DNA from: Fischerella sp. CENA71
Lineage (GTDB): Bacteria; Cyanobacteriota; Cyanobacteriia; Cyanobacteriales; Nostocaceae
DNA: 64,000 nt
Assembly: GCA_024239075.1 (NCBI GenBank)
Contig: JANBVI010000088.1
Coordinates: 186,001-250,000, forward strand
Direction of reading: 5' to 3'
Shown: one piece after another, positions 1 through 9,115 of the stretch
Layout of the letters: every line of letters begins with the position of its first letter
How positions within the stretch are numbered: position 1 is the stretch's first letter
Made by a program: the position numbers and the translations under genes
Notes under the pieces: generated by a model
What the model was told of the DNA's origin: nothing
The model's input: the letters and a program-made list of their open reading frames with translations, nothing else
Database searches by the model: none

Positions 1-1
1 T

Positions 2-1084
2 AGCCATGAACCATATATTCAAGAAATTAATGATGGTTTAAAAGACAAAGGCTTACATCCATTTTATTTGCCACTTGGAATTAAATTAAATGAAACCAAT
101 CGTTTTTTAAGTACCTGTATTCGTTGTGATACTTGTGATGGGTTTCCATGTTTTGTGAATGCAAAATCTGATGCTGATGTTAACTGTGTGCGTCCAGCTA
201 TTGCTAATGAAAACGTAACTTTAATTACTCAAGCCAAAGTCCTACGTCTACACACAAGTGCATCTGGTCGAGAAGTTACCGGAGTAGTAGCAGAAATTGC
301 AGGAAAACGACATATTTTTTCTGGAGATATTGTTGTTCTCGCTTGTGGCGCTGTCAATTCAGCAGTATTATTACTTCAGTCTGCTAATGACCGACACCCA
401 AATGGATTAGCCAATAGTTCTAATTTAGTAGGACGAAATTACATGGCTCATAAATTTGGAGTGAGCATGACTTTATCGACAAAATTTAATCCTACAGTTT
501 TTCACAAAACAATAGCTGTTAATGATTTTTATTGGGGCGAAAAAAGTTTTACTTATCCTATGGGAAGCGTGCAATTACTCGGTAATCTCACGACAAATCG
601 AGTTGCTGCTTATGCACCACCTTTAACACCTAAATTTATTGCAGAAGCAGTAGCAAGCCATTCTGTTTCTTGGTTGCTGATCACGGAAGATTTACCAAAT
701 CCGAATAATCGTGTTTATGTTAAAGGTGAGCAAATTATTATTGATTATACAAAAAACAATGAACAAGCCTTTAATCGTTTGATGAAACGCTGGGTTTCAA
801 TTTTACAATCAATGAAACTACCATCTCACAAAGGACACCTTTCTGTTGTCTTTCCTCAAAATTTGACTGTGAAAGAGGTTGGACATCAATGTGGTACTTG
901 TCGTTTTGGCGAACACCCCAAAAAGTCTGTACTTGATCTTAATTGTCGTACCCACGATGTCGATAATCTTTATGTTGTTGATGGTAGTTTTTTCCCTTCC
1001 AGTGCTGCTGTAAATCCATCATTGACAATTATGGCAAATGCATTGCGAGTCGGTGAACATTTACTAAAAAGGATAAGTTCGTAG
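2..1084 (+). CDS. GMC family oxidoreductase, C-terminal part (5' end outside window)
   Basis: The reading frame is open to the first base of the window, so the FAD-binding N-terminus lies upstream and only about 360 residues are visible. The visible part fits the second half of a GMC (glucose-methanol-choline) flavoenzyme: a substrate-binding region, then the typical end with HQCGTCRFGEHP, a NLYVVDGSFFPSSAAVNPSLT block and a final helix. In this family that block closes over the flavin, and the His and Asn near it do catalysis. A Cys-rich stretch CIRCDTCDGFPC near the start of the visible part is notable. It lies beyond the end of the leftward glycolipid cluster and converges with it. An oxidase or dehydrogenase role on an alcohol is inferred; the substrate is unknown. 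Confidence 0.8.
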   Translation, partial: SHEPYIQEINDGLKDKGLHPFYLPLGIKLNETNRFLSTCIRCDTCDGFPCFVNAKSDADVNCVRPAIANENVTLITQAKVLRLHTSASGREVTGVVAEIAGKRHIFSGDIVVLACGAVNSAVLLLQSANDRHPNGLANSSNLVGRNYMAHKFGVSMTLSTKFNPTVFHKTIAVNDFYWGEKSFTYPMGSVQLLGNLTTNRVAAYAPPLTPKFIAEAVASHSVSWLLITEDLPNPNNRVYVKGEQIIIDYTKNNEQAFNRLMKRWVSILQSMKLPSHKGHLSVVFPQNLTVKEVGHQCGTCRFGEHPKKSVLDLNCRTHDVDNLYVVDGSFFPSSAAVNPSLTIMANALRVGEHLLKRISS

Positions 1085-1135
1085 TAAGCACTGAAGTGCT
1101 TGAAACTTTAGGAACTGAAAATTAAACTTTGTGTC

Positions 1136-1305
1136 TTAGAGGATGTTTGAAAAGTTCTCTTGTTGGTAGCAAAGTTTTAGATCCCCCTAAATCCCACTTA
1201 AAAAGGAGGACTTTAATTCCCGATTTCCCCTCTTTTTAAGGGGGGGCTAGGGGGGATCTAGAAGTAATTAAAGTCACAGCCAACCACTTTCCAAACAACC
1301 TCTTA
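1136..1305. repeat. MITE-like palindromic element with about 20-bp terminal inverted repeats
   Basis: The left end TTAGAGGATGTTTGAAAAGT and the reverse complement of the right end, TAAGAGGTTGTTTGGAAAGT, match at nearly all positions. The interior is itself palindromic (GATCCCCCTAAATCC ... GGGGGGATC). Related interiors lie near 46236-46320 and 47010-47085, and the left terminus recurs near 46197. No coding capacity. Most of the 1085-1465 gene-free stretch is this element plus the next one. Confidence 0.75.
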
Positions 1306-1407
1306 TACCATTTCACTAAAACCTTGGTACAAATACAGGCTGTGTAGAGACGTGCCATGGCGCGTCTCTACAAATTTATATGGATCGTGATTAACGTGAA
1401 ATGGTAT
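1305..1407. repeat. 103-bp MITE-like element with internal 28-bp palindrome
   Basis: The terminal inverted repeats ATACCATTTCAC and GTGAAATGGTAT are perfect. Inside, at 1344-1371, is a near-perfect palindrome that begins GTAGAGACGTGCCATGG. It abuts the preceding element. The same internal palindrome occurs at 53473-53500 inside another 103-bp element with different ends, and in shorter form at 8524-8543 and inside acnB. Confidence 0.75.
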
Positions 1408-1465
1408 TAGTGTCTTTGTGTTTAAAAAAATGCTGTTTTTCGCCACAAATACACCAAGCAGATAA

Positions 1466-2734
1466 TTATAAAATCGGTGTTGCTGCTAAATTTTTTGATT
1501 TCTCTACTATTTGATGTAATCTCTGTTCAAACTTTTGCATACATACAGACCAATCATATTCGAGAACAGAAAAGCGAGCGTGGAGAGACATTTCTTCTTT
1601 GAGTTCGGGATTTTCGAGAATTCTAATTACCTTATTAGCAAAATCCCAGGGACTATTTGGTTGAGCTAAAAAGCCGTTGCGATTAGGTACTACTTGTTCT
1701 GAGGTTGAAGGCGCTTTGACTGCAACTACAGGAGTTCCCGAAGCTAAAGCTTCGTTGGTGGAAGTGCAGAAGTTTTCAGTAACGGACGGATTGACAAAAA
1801 CATCGGCTCGTGCGTACCATCCCAGCAGTTCTTTACCGTGAGATTCTCCCCAGACGGTGACGCCTTTGCCAAATTTGGCTGCACGTTGACGAATTTCTTC
1901 TTGTTGGGGGCCACTACCGACAATCACTAGATGTACATCAGGGATTTTGGCAGCCACAATTGGGTATATATCTAAAAGTTGAATCACACTCTTTTCGGGA
2001 GCAATGCGTCCAACAAATAAAAGTGTGGGACGATTATCGTTAGGGATGGGGTTGTAGGAGATATTTGCAGGATTAAATTTTTGGCAATCTATACCTTGAT
2101 AGGGAAGGTATTCGCTGCGTTGAGATTTCAAGCTTTTGTATTTTTCAAGTTGTTCCCGCGAAGAAAAAAAGTTATAGTCGTAAGATTCGCTGAATTGCTT
2201 GATTAACATGGGTAACATGGGACGAATAAAGCTAAAAAATTGATTGCCCATGTAATAGCGAATATAAGCAACGATGTCGGTGTGGAATAACGATATGATT
2301 GGTGTGCCAGTTTTTTTAGCGTATTCAATACCTACAGGGCGACCGTAACCTTGTAAATAAAGTGAATAAAAGCCTCGCATTTGTGGTGCTTCTTCAACAA
2401 TCACAATGTCTGGTTTAAAGTTCTCCAGTAATTTAGTATCGCTCCAGTGACGGTAGTGTAATGGTTGAGGAAGAGATTTATAAAATATTAGGGGTTGGGT
2501 AGGAAATGCATAAGAAGAAAATTTAGGGAAAGATTGAAGTTCTTTGAGTCCCGCCATCGGACGACTACCAACTTCTTCTGGATACTGGTCGTTGATTTCT
2601 GGGTGAATAAGAAATACTTCGTGTCCCTGTTGTAGTAACCAGCGCACTCGTTGGTGTACTGCGATGGAAACCCCTGTCAAAAATGGTGCATACAATCCTG
2701 TAATTAACGCTATGCGAAGAGGTTGTTTTTTCAT
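1466..2734 (-). CDS. hglT: GT4-type glycosyltransferase, probable heterocyst glycolipid glycosyltransferase HglT
   Basis: A 422-residue GT-B glycosyltransferase of family 4. The N-terminal Rossmann half begins RIALITGLYAPFLTGVSIAV. The C-terminal half has LLFVGRIAPEKSV, LVIVGSGP and the nucleotide-sugar-binding EX7E-type block TENFCTSTNEALASGTPVV. No signal peptide or membrane segment is evident, so it is probably a cytosolic or peripheral membrane enzyme. In Anabaena PCC 7120 a glycosyltransferase at the corresponding end of the hgd/hgl locus (all5341, HglT) glucosylates the long-chain polyol aglycone. Position and family fit, but the symbol is assigned from synteny as I remember it. It is the last gene of the leftward series; the 135 bp before it carry repeat-like sequence. 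Confidence 0.75.
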   Translation of the reverse strand: MKKQPLRIALITGLYAPFLTGVSIAVHQRVRWLLQQGHEVFLIHPEINDQYPEEVGSRPMAGLKELQSFPKFSSYAFPTQPLIFYKSLPQPLHYRHWSDTKLLENFKPDIVIVEEAPQMRGFYSLYLQGYGRPVGIEYAKKTGTPIISLFHTDIVAYIRYYMGNQFFSFIRPMLPMLIKQFSESYDYNFFSSREQLEKYKSLKSQRSEYLPYQGIDCQKFNPANISYNPIPNDNRPTLLFVGRIAPEKSVIQLLDIYPIVAAKIPDVHLVIVGSGPQQEEIRQRAAKFGKGVTVWGESHGKELLGWYARADVFVNPSVTENFCTSTNEALASGTPVVAVKAPSTSEQVVPNRNGFLAQPNSPWDFANKVIRILENPELKEEMSLHARFSVLEYDWSVCMQKFEQRLHQIVEKSKNLAATPIL

Positions 2735-2869
2735 AGTTAAGGATTTGTGGAGATGAGGAGATGGGAAGATAGATGTGACTTTTTACACTTTGCCCAAAAA
2801 ATACTGGTTGAGGGTGTAAGGGTATAAGGGTGTAGGAATTTATGAAACGATAATTATTCCGTTAGATGT

Positions 2870-4129
2870 TCACAAAGATACTTTGCTATCAATGGGTTTG
2901 TCTAAGATTTGATAGGGCCGATATTCAATCAGACGAATGTGCCAAGGTCCTTTGATTTGGTATGTGACGCCGCGCCAGCTAACTTTTGACATCCAAAAAG
3001 ATAATGTCAGTGCAAACCCATAAAACCAATGTGTGAGGGGTATACCAAATAGCATTCTGACTATTGTGGCTGGTGATAATTGGGTTTTGACTTTTGTGTT
3101 GTCGCGAATTGTCGGTGTGACTCCGATTTCGAGGGCGATCGCCAACAACAGCAATGCTACTATATAGCCACCATAACTAGTGAAAGCTAGAGCCGCAGCA
3201 TCCCATTGTTGCATCCATAATGCTGCTATAGACAACACCAGCAGCAGATTCGGGAGTAGTACTGTTTGCAATGCATCAGCAATTACCGCCCACCACTGGG
3301 GATGATACAGGCGCGAAGACAACATTTGACGCTTTGTCCAGTCAAATAATCTGGGTAAATCGCACTCTTCACGATTGAGAATCAACAGAGATGGTACAAA
3401 CTTTACCTGGAATCCATAATTTGCTAGCACTCTGCGGATCATAGTATCGTCAGTATAGCTTCTTGCCCATCTCTCTAGTAGTTCGGTTTCATGAATCACT
3501 TCTGTTTTCAGTGCTAAACTACCCCCCCAAGGAATGCGGTAGAGACTCATTTGCACAACAGCAGAGGAATTCCAGAAATACCGTACCAGTGAACCCCAAT
3601 ATTTACCTGTGGGTAAGTACCAGCGATTACCAGTTGTCGCCCCTACTTTTGGATCGGCTAGAGGGCTAACTAATTCGCGTAACCAGTTGGGATGAACTAC
3701 CGCATCAGCATCTACAAATGCAACTATTTTGTAGGATTCATCCAATTCTGAGACAGCTTGCACTATAGAACTGCATTTGAGGCTACAGTTATATCGTCTG
3801 ATACTCAAAGGGCTAATTTGGACGTTAGTTGCACCGAGTGAGGCTATAGTTTCAGTAACAATTTTCCAAGCTGGATCTTCACGATGATCAATAATTATCT
3901 TTAAATCATATTGTGGATAGTTTTGTTGCAGAAGTGATTCTAAACAATTGGCTAGAAACGGGTCGCTTCCTCGCAAACAAAGAATAACTGCTGTTTTCGG
4001 AAGCTGTTCATCTAGTAAGGAATTTCTGCGATGCGTTCTTAATGTCCATAAAAAAGCTAACGTCACAAATGTTTGAATTGCCAACCAACTTAGCAACATT
4101 CTAGACAGAGATATCGCCAGTTCTTTCAT
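2870..4129 (-). CDS. Family 2 membrane glycosyltransferase
   Basis: A 419-residue processive-looking GT2 enzyme. An N-terminal membrane segment (about residues 8-30) precedes the GT-A domain with TAVILCLRGSDP, the DXD-like motif AFVDADAVVHP, and later RSYTDDTMIRR, which resembles the acceptor-site ED and (Q/R)XXRW region. Two or three hydrophobic segments follow at about 275-330 and 355-375. Ceramide glucosyltransferase and HpnI-like enzymes have this layout. It lies between the DUF2141 gene and the GT4 gene on the same strand, which suggests a role in sugar transfer to envelope lipid; the substrate is not shown by the sequence. Confident on family, not on function. Confidence 0.8.
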   Translation of the reverse strand: MKELAISLSRMLLSWLAIQTFVTLAFLWTLRTHRRNSLLDEQLPKTAVILCLRGSDPFLANCLESLLQQNYPQYDLKIIIDHREDPAWKIVTETIASLGATNVQISPLSIRRYNCSLKCSSIVQAVSELDESYKIVAFVDADAVVHPNWLRELVSPLADPKVGATTGNRWYLPTGKYWGSLVRYFWNSSAVVQMSLYRIPWGGSLALKTEVIHETELLERWARSYTDDTMIRRVLANYGFQVKFVPSLLILNREECDLPRLFDWTKRQMLSSRLYHPQWWAVIADALQTVLLPNLLLVLSIAALWMQQWDAAALAFTSYGGYIVALLLLAIALEIGVTPTIRDNTKVKTQLSPATIVRMLFGIPLTHWFYGFALTLSFWMSKVSWRGVTYQIKGPWHIRLIEYRPYQILDKPIDSKVSL

Positions 4130-4226
4130 TGGTGAGGAGTGTGTGTGAGGAGTGGGGGATGAGCAAAGAAAGGGGACAAGGGAGAGAGGAGAGACAGAGA
4201 ATAACTAACAATTAACAACAAATATT

Positions 4227-4706
4227 TTATGGATCTAATCCATATTTCATTTCAATGTTAATGATTTTATTTTTCTGCAATGGAAAACTTGCTTTATTGA
4301 ATTTTGGTGTACCAGTTATGACTGATACGGTTGGGTTATTAGAAACTCCAAAACCTTCTTGGGGAATGCCGAAAAAATCTTGATTGAGTTTATAATCTCC
4401 GTTTTGATCATCAACTACAGCAACTGCATATTTTCCTGGTTTTAAACCAACAAATTCTTTTGTTACAGAACTTCCTGTAATTTTGACACAGCCGCTTTTG
4501 ATGCCACTAGTCTCACTCATCGGAAATCCTTTTTCATTCGCATATACTTTCAGACAAATTTGACCTTTTTGGTGTTTGATACCATTCACTACTACAGTTA
4601 GTGTGGTTGTAAGTTCTGCCTGAACTGTGTTAGACAAACTAATACTTACCAAGCTCGGAATGAGAAATGTCAAAAATTTAGAAGCTTTCGTTAGCATTAT
4701 TTTCAC
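4227..4706 (-). CDS. Secreted DUF2141 protein in the glycolipid cluster
   Basis: A 159-residue protein with a signal peptide (hydrophobic stretch at about residues 9-28, ending near VQAEL), then a single DUF2141 beta-sandwich: LTVVVNGIKHQKGQICLKVY, a conserved GLKPGKYAVAVVDDQNGD block and a DFFGIPQEGFG motif. DUF2141 proteins are periplasmic or secreted and have no proven activity. The GTG start directly follows the TAG stop of hgdA (TAGGTG), so the two are probably translated together. This tight coupling suggests an envelope-side role in glycolipid deposition, which is inference only. Confidence 0.8.
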   Translation of the reverse strand: MKIMLTKASKFLTFLIPSLVSISLSNTVQAELTTTLTVVVNGIKHQKGQICLKVYANEKGFPMSETSGIKSGCVKITGSSVTKEFVGLKPGKYAVAVVDDQNGDYKLNQDFFGIPQEGFGVSNNPTVSVITGTPKFNKASFPLQKNKIINIEMKYGLDP

Positions 4707-5714
4707 CTAACCATTGACAATTTTTTTGAGGTCTGTCTTTTTCACCCATTCCTGAGTTAAACGCATTCCTTCTTCTAAGCTAACTATGGGTTCATAGCTT
4801 AAATTTTTGCGTGCTTTTTCAATTGAATATGCATAGGGACGAGTCATAAAATCTACAGCTTCTGGTAAGATATCAGCTTGTTTACGAAAGAGTTTTTGTC
4901 CCTGGTAGCGTAGCTTTAGAAATAGTTTGAGTTCGTCTTTTGGTAGTGAAAAAGGTACTGGTAAACCTGCCATTTCTGCCAAGCAAGTAAAATATTCTTT
5001 CCAAGTAGTTTCTTGTCCGTCAGTGATGTTGAAAGTTTCGCCGTAGGTTTCTTTTTCTATTGCTAAAAATATAGCTGTAACTAGGTTATCAATATATACG
5101 TGATTGATTATTCCCTGTCCGTCACCTGCATAGGCAAATAATTTTTGCCGCATCATGATTAATGGTCGGACTATCCAAGGAATACTACCTGGGCCGTAAA
5201 CATCACCTGCTCTCAGAATAATGATGCCAAAATCAGGTGAATTATTCAGTTGTAAAAGAGCTTTTTCTGCTTCTATTTTTGTCTGGCAATAGGGATTATT
5301 ATCTCCTGAAAGTGGCCCTTCTTCTGTGATGTCTTTAGGATAATTAAAGCCATAAACTAATCCACTGGAGATATAAACAAAGGTTTTAACACCAGCAATT
5401 TTAGCTGCTTTAGCTATGTTGATAGTTCCATCAACATTTACTTTGCGAAATTCTTCTAGGGAACCACCTTCTTTGGCAATTTCGTCTGTGTGTACAACTA
5501 TATCTACTCCCTGACAAGCTAATTCAGCAGTAGTAGAATCGGTGATATTGCCAATGATAACTTTTGCACCTAAATTCTGTGCTTTTTTAGCTTTATCTGC
5601 GGAACTTTGCATTCCACAGACTTTCATTCCGTTAGCGATCGCTAATTGAGCAGTACGCAAACCGATAAATTCGCCAATTCCAGTAATGAGGATAGTTTTA
5701 TTTTGCAAGTTCAT
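4707..5714 (-). CDS. hgdA: Extended SDR / UDP-galactose 4-epimerase-like protein HgdA
   Basis: A 335-residue extended short-chain dehydrogenase. The NAD-binding motif is ILITGIGEFIGLRTAQLA (a variant GXGXFXG), and the catalytic part has VYISSGLVYG and the YXXXK motif in NPYCQTKIEAEKAL. The start is taken at the internal ATG (MNLQNKTIL); a TTG-initiated extension adds 15 residues that look non-native. In Anabaena PCC 7120 the epimerase HgdA, encoded next to hgdBC, is needed for normal heterocyst glycolipid composition; the order hgdB-hgdC-hgdA here matches. A close paralogue lies at 28397-29410, so the island is bracketed by two epimerases. The sugar substrate is inferred from that literature. 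Confidence 0.82.
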   Translation of the reverse strand: MNLQNKTILITGIGEFIGLRTAQLAIANGMKVCGMQSSADKAKKAQNLGAKVIIGNITDSTTAELACQGVDIVVHTDEIAKEGGSLEEFRKVNVDGTINIAKAAKIAGVKTFVYISSGLVYGFNYPKDITEEGPLSGDNNPYCQTKIEAEKALLQLNNSPDFGIIILRAGDVYGPGSIPWIVRPLIMMRQKLFAYAGDGQGIINHVYIDNLVTAIFLAIEKETYGETFNITDGQETTWKEYFTCLAEMAGLPVPFSLPKDELKLFLKLRYQGQKLFRKQADILPEAVDFMTRPYAYSIEKARKNLSYEPIVSLEEGMRLTQEWVKKTDLKKIVNG

Positions 5715-5783
5715 ATTTGGATACAAGTTATTAGAGGAGTGTGAGGGATGAAATATCAATTACCAATGACTAATGACTAATAG

Positions 5784-6962
5784 CTAAAAAATATCTGCTG
5801 GGTCTGTGGAGCGCAGTTTATTGATAGCTAATGCCCCAGATGTCATACACATTAATATTGTTGAGGTGAAAACAATTACTGCATTTTGAGGAGTCATCAT
5901 GATGGGTAGTTTAGTTGCTCCCATAGCAAAATCATATAAGAAAATAGATATAAAAAACCCCGGAATATAACCTAATACTGACAATATTAAAGCCTGTTGA
6001 AACACGACATTTAATAAGTAATTATTTTCATAACCTATGGCTTTTAAGGTTGCATAAGCGACTAGTTGCGTGGAGATATTACTGTAAAGAATTTGATAAA
6101 CAATTACCACACCAACAACTGAAGCCATTGAAATCATGAGATTGAGTATGAAACCAATAGGTGTTCTCGTAGCCCAATATTCTTTCTCAAAATCAATAAA
6201 CTCTTTGTGAGTAAAAAGTTTCACATCGTTGGGTAAATTAGCTCGCAATTCTGCTATTACTTTTTGGGGATTAGCACCTGGTTGTAGTGAAATCACACCG
6301 ACATCAATCATTTCGGAAGGACGGCTGTTAGGAAATATCCTTAAGAAAGTTGTGTCACTAACAATCAAATTTCCATCCACACCAAACGATGGTCCTAAAC
6401 TAAATAAACCACCAACTCTAACTCTATAACCTCTGAGGGAGTCAAAGGGAAATATTTCTAGTATCTGTTCGGTATTTTCCTGAACAAATTTCTTGGCAAC
6501 TGGCCCAAATTCTGGGCGAGAATTGCGGTCAAAAAGTACGACATCAGGAACTTTAATTCTATCTATATTCTTCTCAACCTCCGGCATATTCATAATTGGT
6601 CTTCCTGGTTCAAAACCAATTACATATATTGAATATTTCTCACCGTTTTCGGGGTTCTTAAATTTAGCAAATCCCAAATATATAGGACTAACTGACTCTA
6701 CACCATCAAACCCTAAAGCTTGATACAATCTAGTCCGAAAGAAGCTTTGAATTGCGGTCAAAGATTTATATTGCGAACTGACTAAAAATAAATCGCCTCG
6801 GAGATTGCGATGCACCTGGGTAGCACTAGAATAAAGAGCATCTTGAAATCCAAGTTGCATAAACATCAAAATTACAATAAAACCAATGCCAGCTACAGCT
6901 ACTAGAGAACGAATTTTGTTTCTGACTAGTTGCAACCATGCTAGAGGAATTTTAAACACCAT
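5784..6962 (-). CDS. hgdC: DevC-type ABC exporter permease HgdC
   Basis: A 392-residue MacB/FtsX-fold permease. It has an N-terminal transmembrane segment (about residues 20-40, VAGIGFIVILMFMQLGFQ), a large periplasmic domain, and three C-terminal membrane segments (about 270-300, 315-345 and 358-378). This is the DevC architecture of cyanobacterial DevBCA exporters, which move heterocyst glycolipids out with TolC (HgdD). It lies between hgdB and hgdA on the same strand with gaps of about 70-100 bp. No DevA-like ATPase is encoded next to it, so the ATPase must come from elsewhere. The end REVSTDPADIF-like tail (LRSTDPADIF) is typical of DevC. Confidence 0.87.
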   Translation of the reverse strand: MVFKIPLAWLQLVRNKIRSLVAVAGIGFIVILMFMQLGFQDALYSSATQVHRNLRGDLFLVSSQYKSLTAIQSFFRTRLYQALGFDGVESVSPIYLGFAKFKNPENGEKYSIYVIGFEPGRPIMNMPEVEKNIDRIKVPDVVLFDRNSRPEFGPVAKKFVQENTEQILEIFPFDSLRGYRVRVGGLFSLGPSFGVDGNLIVSDTTFLRIFPNSRPSEMIDVGVISLQPGANPQKVIAELRANLPNDVKLFTHKEFIDFEKEYWATRTPIGFILNLMISMASVVGVVIVYQILYSNISTQLVAYATLKAIGYENNYLLNVVFQQALILSVLGYIPGFFISIFLYDFAMGATKLPIMMTPQNAVIVFTSTILMCMTSGALAINKLRSTDPADIF

Positions 6963-7063
6963 GATTTGGTAATTGGTAATTGGTAGTTAGTGGTTAGTAA
7001 TTAGTAGTAAAAAACCAGCGTAGCTACTTTGTTTTGTGAATGATTTAACTATGCTGGGAGTAG

Positions 7064-8263
7064 CTAAATTTTAATAGCCACATCTACCTGTAAGTTGGTT
7101 AAACCAGAGACTTGTTGACTATCTGCTGGGTTATTGAGACGAATTTTGACTTGAATGACTCTGCGATCTGTATCTGCACCAGGGTTGACACTTAAAATAT
7201 TTTGTCTGTCAACGAGTAAGCCGATTTCGTTGACGGTTCCTTCTAATTTTTTGCCAGGAAAGGCGGTGCTAGTAATGAGCGCTTTTTGACCTATATGTAC
7301 TTTTTGAATATCTGTTTGGTAAACTTCTGCGATCGCGTACATTTGAGAAGTTTTACCAATCTCTACAATACCGTTTGTGGCGACGACTTCTCCTGATTTG
7401 GCGTGAGTTTTCAAAACTTTACCACTGACTGGAGATTTTACGTAAGTTAATTCATGCTGGGCTTGTGCTTGTTTCACAGCAGACATCGCACTCTTGAGTT
7501 CGGCTTCTGCTAGGCGGACATCTGTCGGGCGCACCTCTTTGATACTTCCGAGTTTGGCTTTAGACTCTCTGAGTTGTTGTTGGAGAGTATCAACAGAACG
7601 AGTAAGTGCTGCTTTACCTTCAGCTAGTTGCTGTTGCAAGGTCTTGAGTTGCAAAGCTTTGCTGTCTGCTGTAGATGCGGAAATCGCACCCTCTCTATAT
7701 AGTTGTTGATAGCGGTTGTTTTCAGTTTCGGCATTTTGGACTTGGGCTTGGAGACTGGCGATCGCTGCTTGTTGGGTATTAACTTCTCCTTGTAATTGCC
7801 ATTCTACTTGAGCGATCGCTGCTTTTTGAGCATCAATATCACCTGTTTTCGCCCCAGCTTTAACTTGTGCTAGTTTAGCTTGAGCCACTGTCACACTGTC
7901 TAAGGCTTGTTGTACAGCTACAAGAGTACGTGTGTATCCTTCCAGCAATGCTATGACTTTACCTGCTTTGACTTGCTCTCCTTCTTTCACTAATAGCTTT
8001 TCTACTCGTACACCACTTAGTGAACTCGGAGCAGACAATTGAGTAATTTCACCATCAGGTACAATACGTCCTAAAGCAGTCACAGCAACTCTTGCAGGCG
8101 CAGCTTTCACAGGCTTTTGTGATTCGGTTTGAATTTGGGAACGAAGCAGTAACAAACTGAAGAAAGACACTAAGCCGGTAGTAAAAGCTATGGAAACTGC
8201 CAAAAAAATTCCCCACCTAGTTAAAGGTTTTGCGAAGAACAAGCTTTTCTTGTCTGCTGTCAT
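7064..8263 (-). CDS. hgdB: DevB-type membrane fusion protein HgdB
   Basis: A 399-residue HlyD/MFP protein. An N-terminal membrane anchor (about residues 15-42) is followed by a biotinyl-lipoyl half (LVKEGEQVKAGKVIALLEG), a long Ala/Gln-rich coiled-coil hairpin (about 80-255), the second lipoyl half with YVKSPVSGKVLK, and a beta-barrel region. This matches the periplasmic adaptor (DevB) of the DevBCA system. The start is placed at the ATG giving MTADKKSLFF, because the longer reading adds residues typical of repeat-rich upstream DNA. It is the first gene of the leftward cluster, so the promoter should lie in 8264-8400. hgdB in Anabaena is needed for a normal glycolipid layer; the assignment is by synteny and family. 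Confidence 0.87.
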   Translation of the reverse strand: MTADKKSLFFAKPLTRWGIFLAVSIAFTTGLVSFFSLLLLRSQIQTESQKPVKAAPARVAVTALGRIVPDGEITQLSAPSSLSGVRVEKLLVKEGEQVKAGKVIALLEGYTRTLVAVQQALDSVTVAQAKLAQVKAGAKTGDIDAQKAAIAQVEWQLQGEVNTQQAAIASLQAQVQNAETENNRYQQLYREGAISASTADSKALQLKTLQQQLAEGKAALTRSVDTLQQQLRESKAKLGSIKEVRPTDVRLAEAELKSAMSAVKQAQAQHELTYVKSPVSGKVLKTHAKSGEVVATNGIVEIGKTSQMYAIAEVYQTDIQKVHIGQKALITSTAFPGKKLEGTVNEIGLLVDRQNILSVNPGADTDRRVIQVKIRLNNPADSQQVSGLTNLQVDVAIKI

Positions 8264-9115
8264 ATTTTGATTGGTTGATATTGATAGTTGGTTGTTGATG
8301 ATTGGTGTTTGAAATACCAAAGAACAAAAGATTAACAATGACTATTCGATATTACAGTTAACAGTTATCAGTTATTACTTAATCGTTTATCAATCGGTTC
8401 TAGAAATTACACCTGTTTTTCTAACTGTTCACTGATAACAGTAACCTCCGGCGAGCTGCCAACACGTCTACACTAATTAATAGAAATCCTTACGAATGAC
8501 AAATAACGACCCTAACTAGTACCAGACGTGCCATGGCACGTCTCTACATTTGTGCCGACCTACTTAAATGTAATTGATCGCACAATCAACAGCAGCCTTA
8601 CACTAAAATTTTCTCAATTTTACTCTTGGTAGATATCTGGTAAAGTAGGCCCTGAACAATAACAATACTAATTTAGAAAATTTTTACGTCTAAAAAAAAT
8701 CTGAGTTCAAAACGAAGCGGCAATAATATGGGCATCAAAAACTCGCCTTCCAATATGGCAAAAAACTTTGATGTTGTCAAGCAGTGTCGGGGATAAGGGA
8801 TCGAGGATCGAGGATTGGGGATAAGGGAGACACGGGGACGTGGAGAGAATTTCATCTATATTCCCCGCGTCTCCACTCTCCTCACACCTCATCGGGGAAC
8901 TTTTTTAAGAGCATTGGCTTCAATAAGCCTGTAAGAGCGAGGTAGAAGCCCGCAAATTTCTCAGTGCAATCAATCCAAAATCGAATAGTGGTAGAGCATG
9001 AAAACATTATCATCAGAGTTTTCATAAAATTAATGTTTTTGATCGCACTGGTGAAATAAAATCGGGTTTATCGTCTTGCGGGTATTCTGACTGACGACTT
9101 AGAAAAACAGTAATT
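8264..9115. other. Divergent intergenic region between hgdB and the parB-like gene
   Basis: Holds the promoters of both divergent units. The left part has TAACAGTTATCAGTTATTA-like short tandem repeats (8350-8440). A palindrome AGACGTGCCATGGCACGTCT lies at 8524-8543, and a composite repeat at about 8786-8891. I found no clear GTA-N8-TAC (NtcA) site in 8339-8460 by eye. The two short overlapping minus-strand ORFs near 8673-8892 are repeat-derived and are not called. Confidence 0.6.
8786..8891. repeat. Composite repeat: AATCCTCGATCC tandem units plus GACACGGGGAC-type palindromic unit
   Basis: The left part (reverse complement TCCCCAATCCTCGATCC) is the same degenerate 7-8 bp tandem repeat that is translated inside hglE at 14880-14960. 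The right part (GGGAGACACGGGGACG ... CCCCGCGTCTCCACTCTCC) is a copy of the element found in frame inside hglE, hglC and the peptidase gene at 37026. This is the clearest non-coding copy in the window. Confidence 0.65.

Noticed and set aside
8673-8892. Two overlapping minus-strand ORFs of about 60 codons
   Set aside because: They are made of tandem and palindromic repeat DNA, overlap each other, and have no ribosome site.
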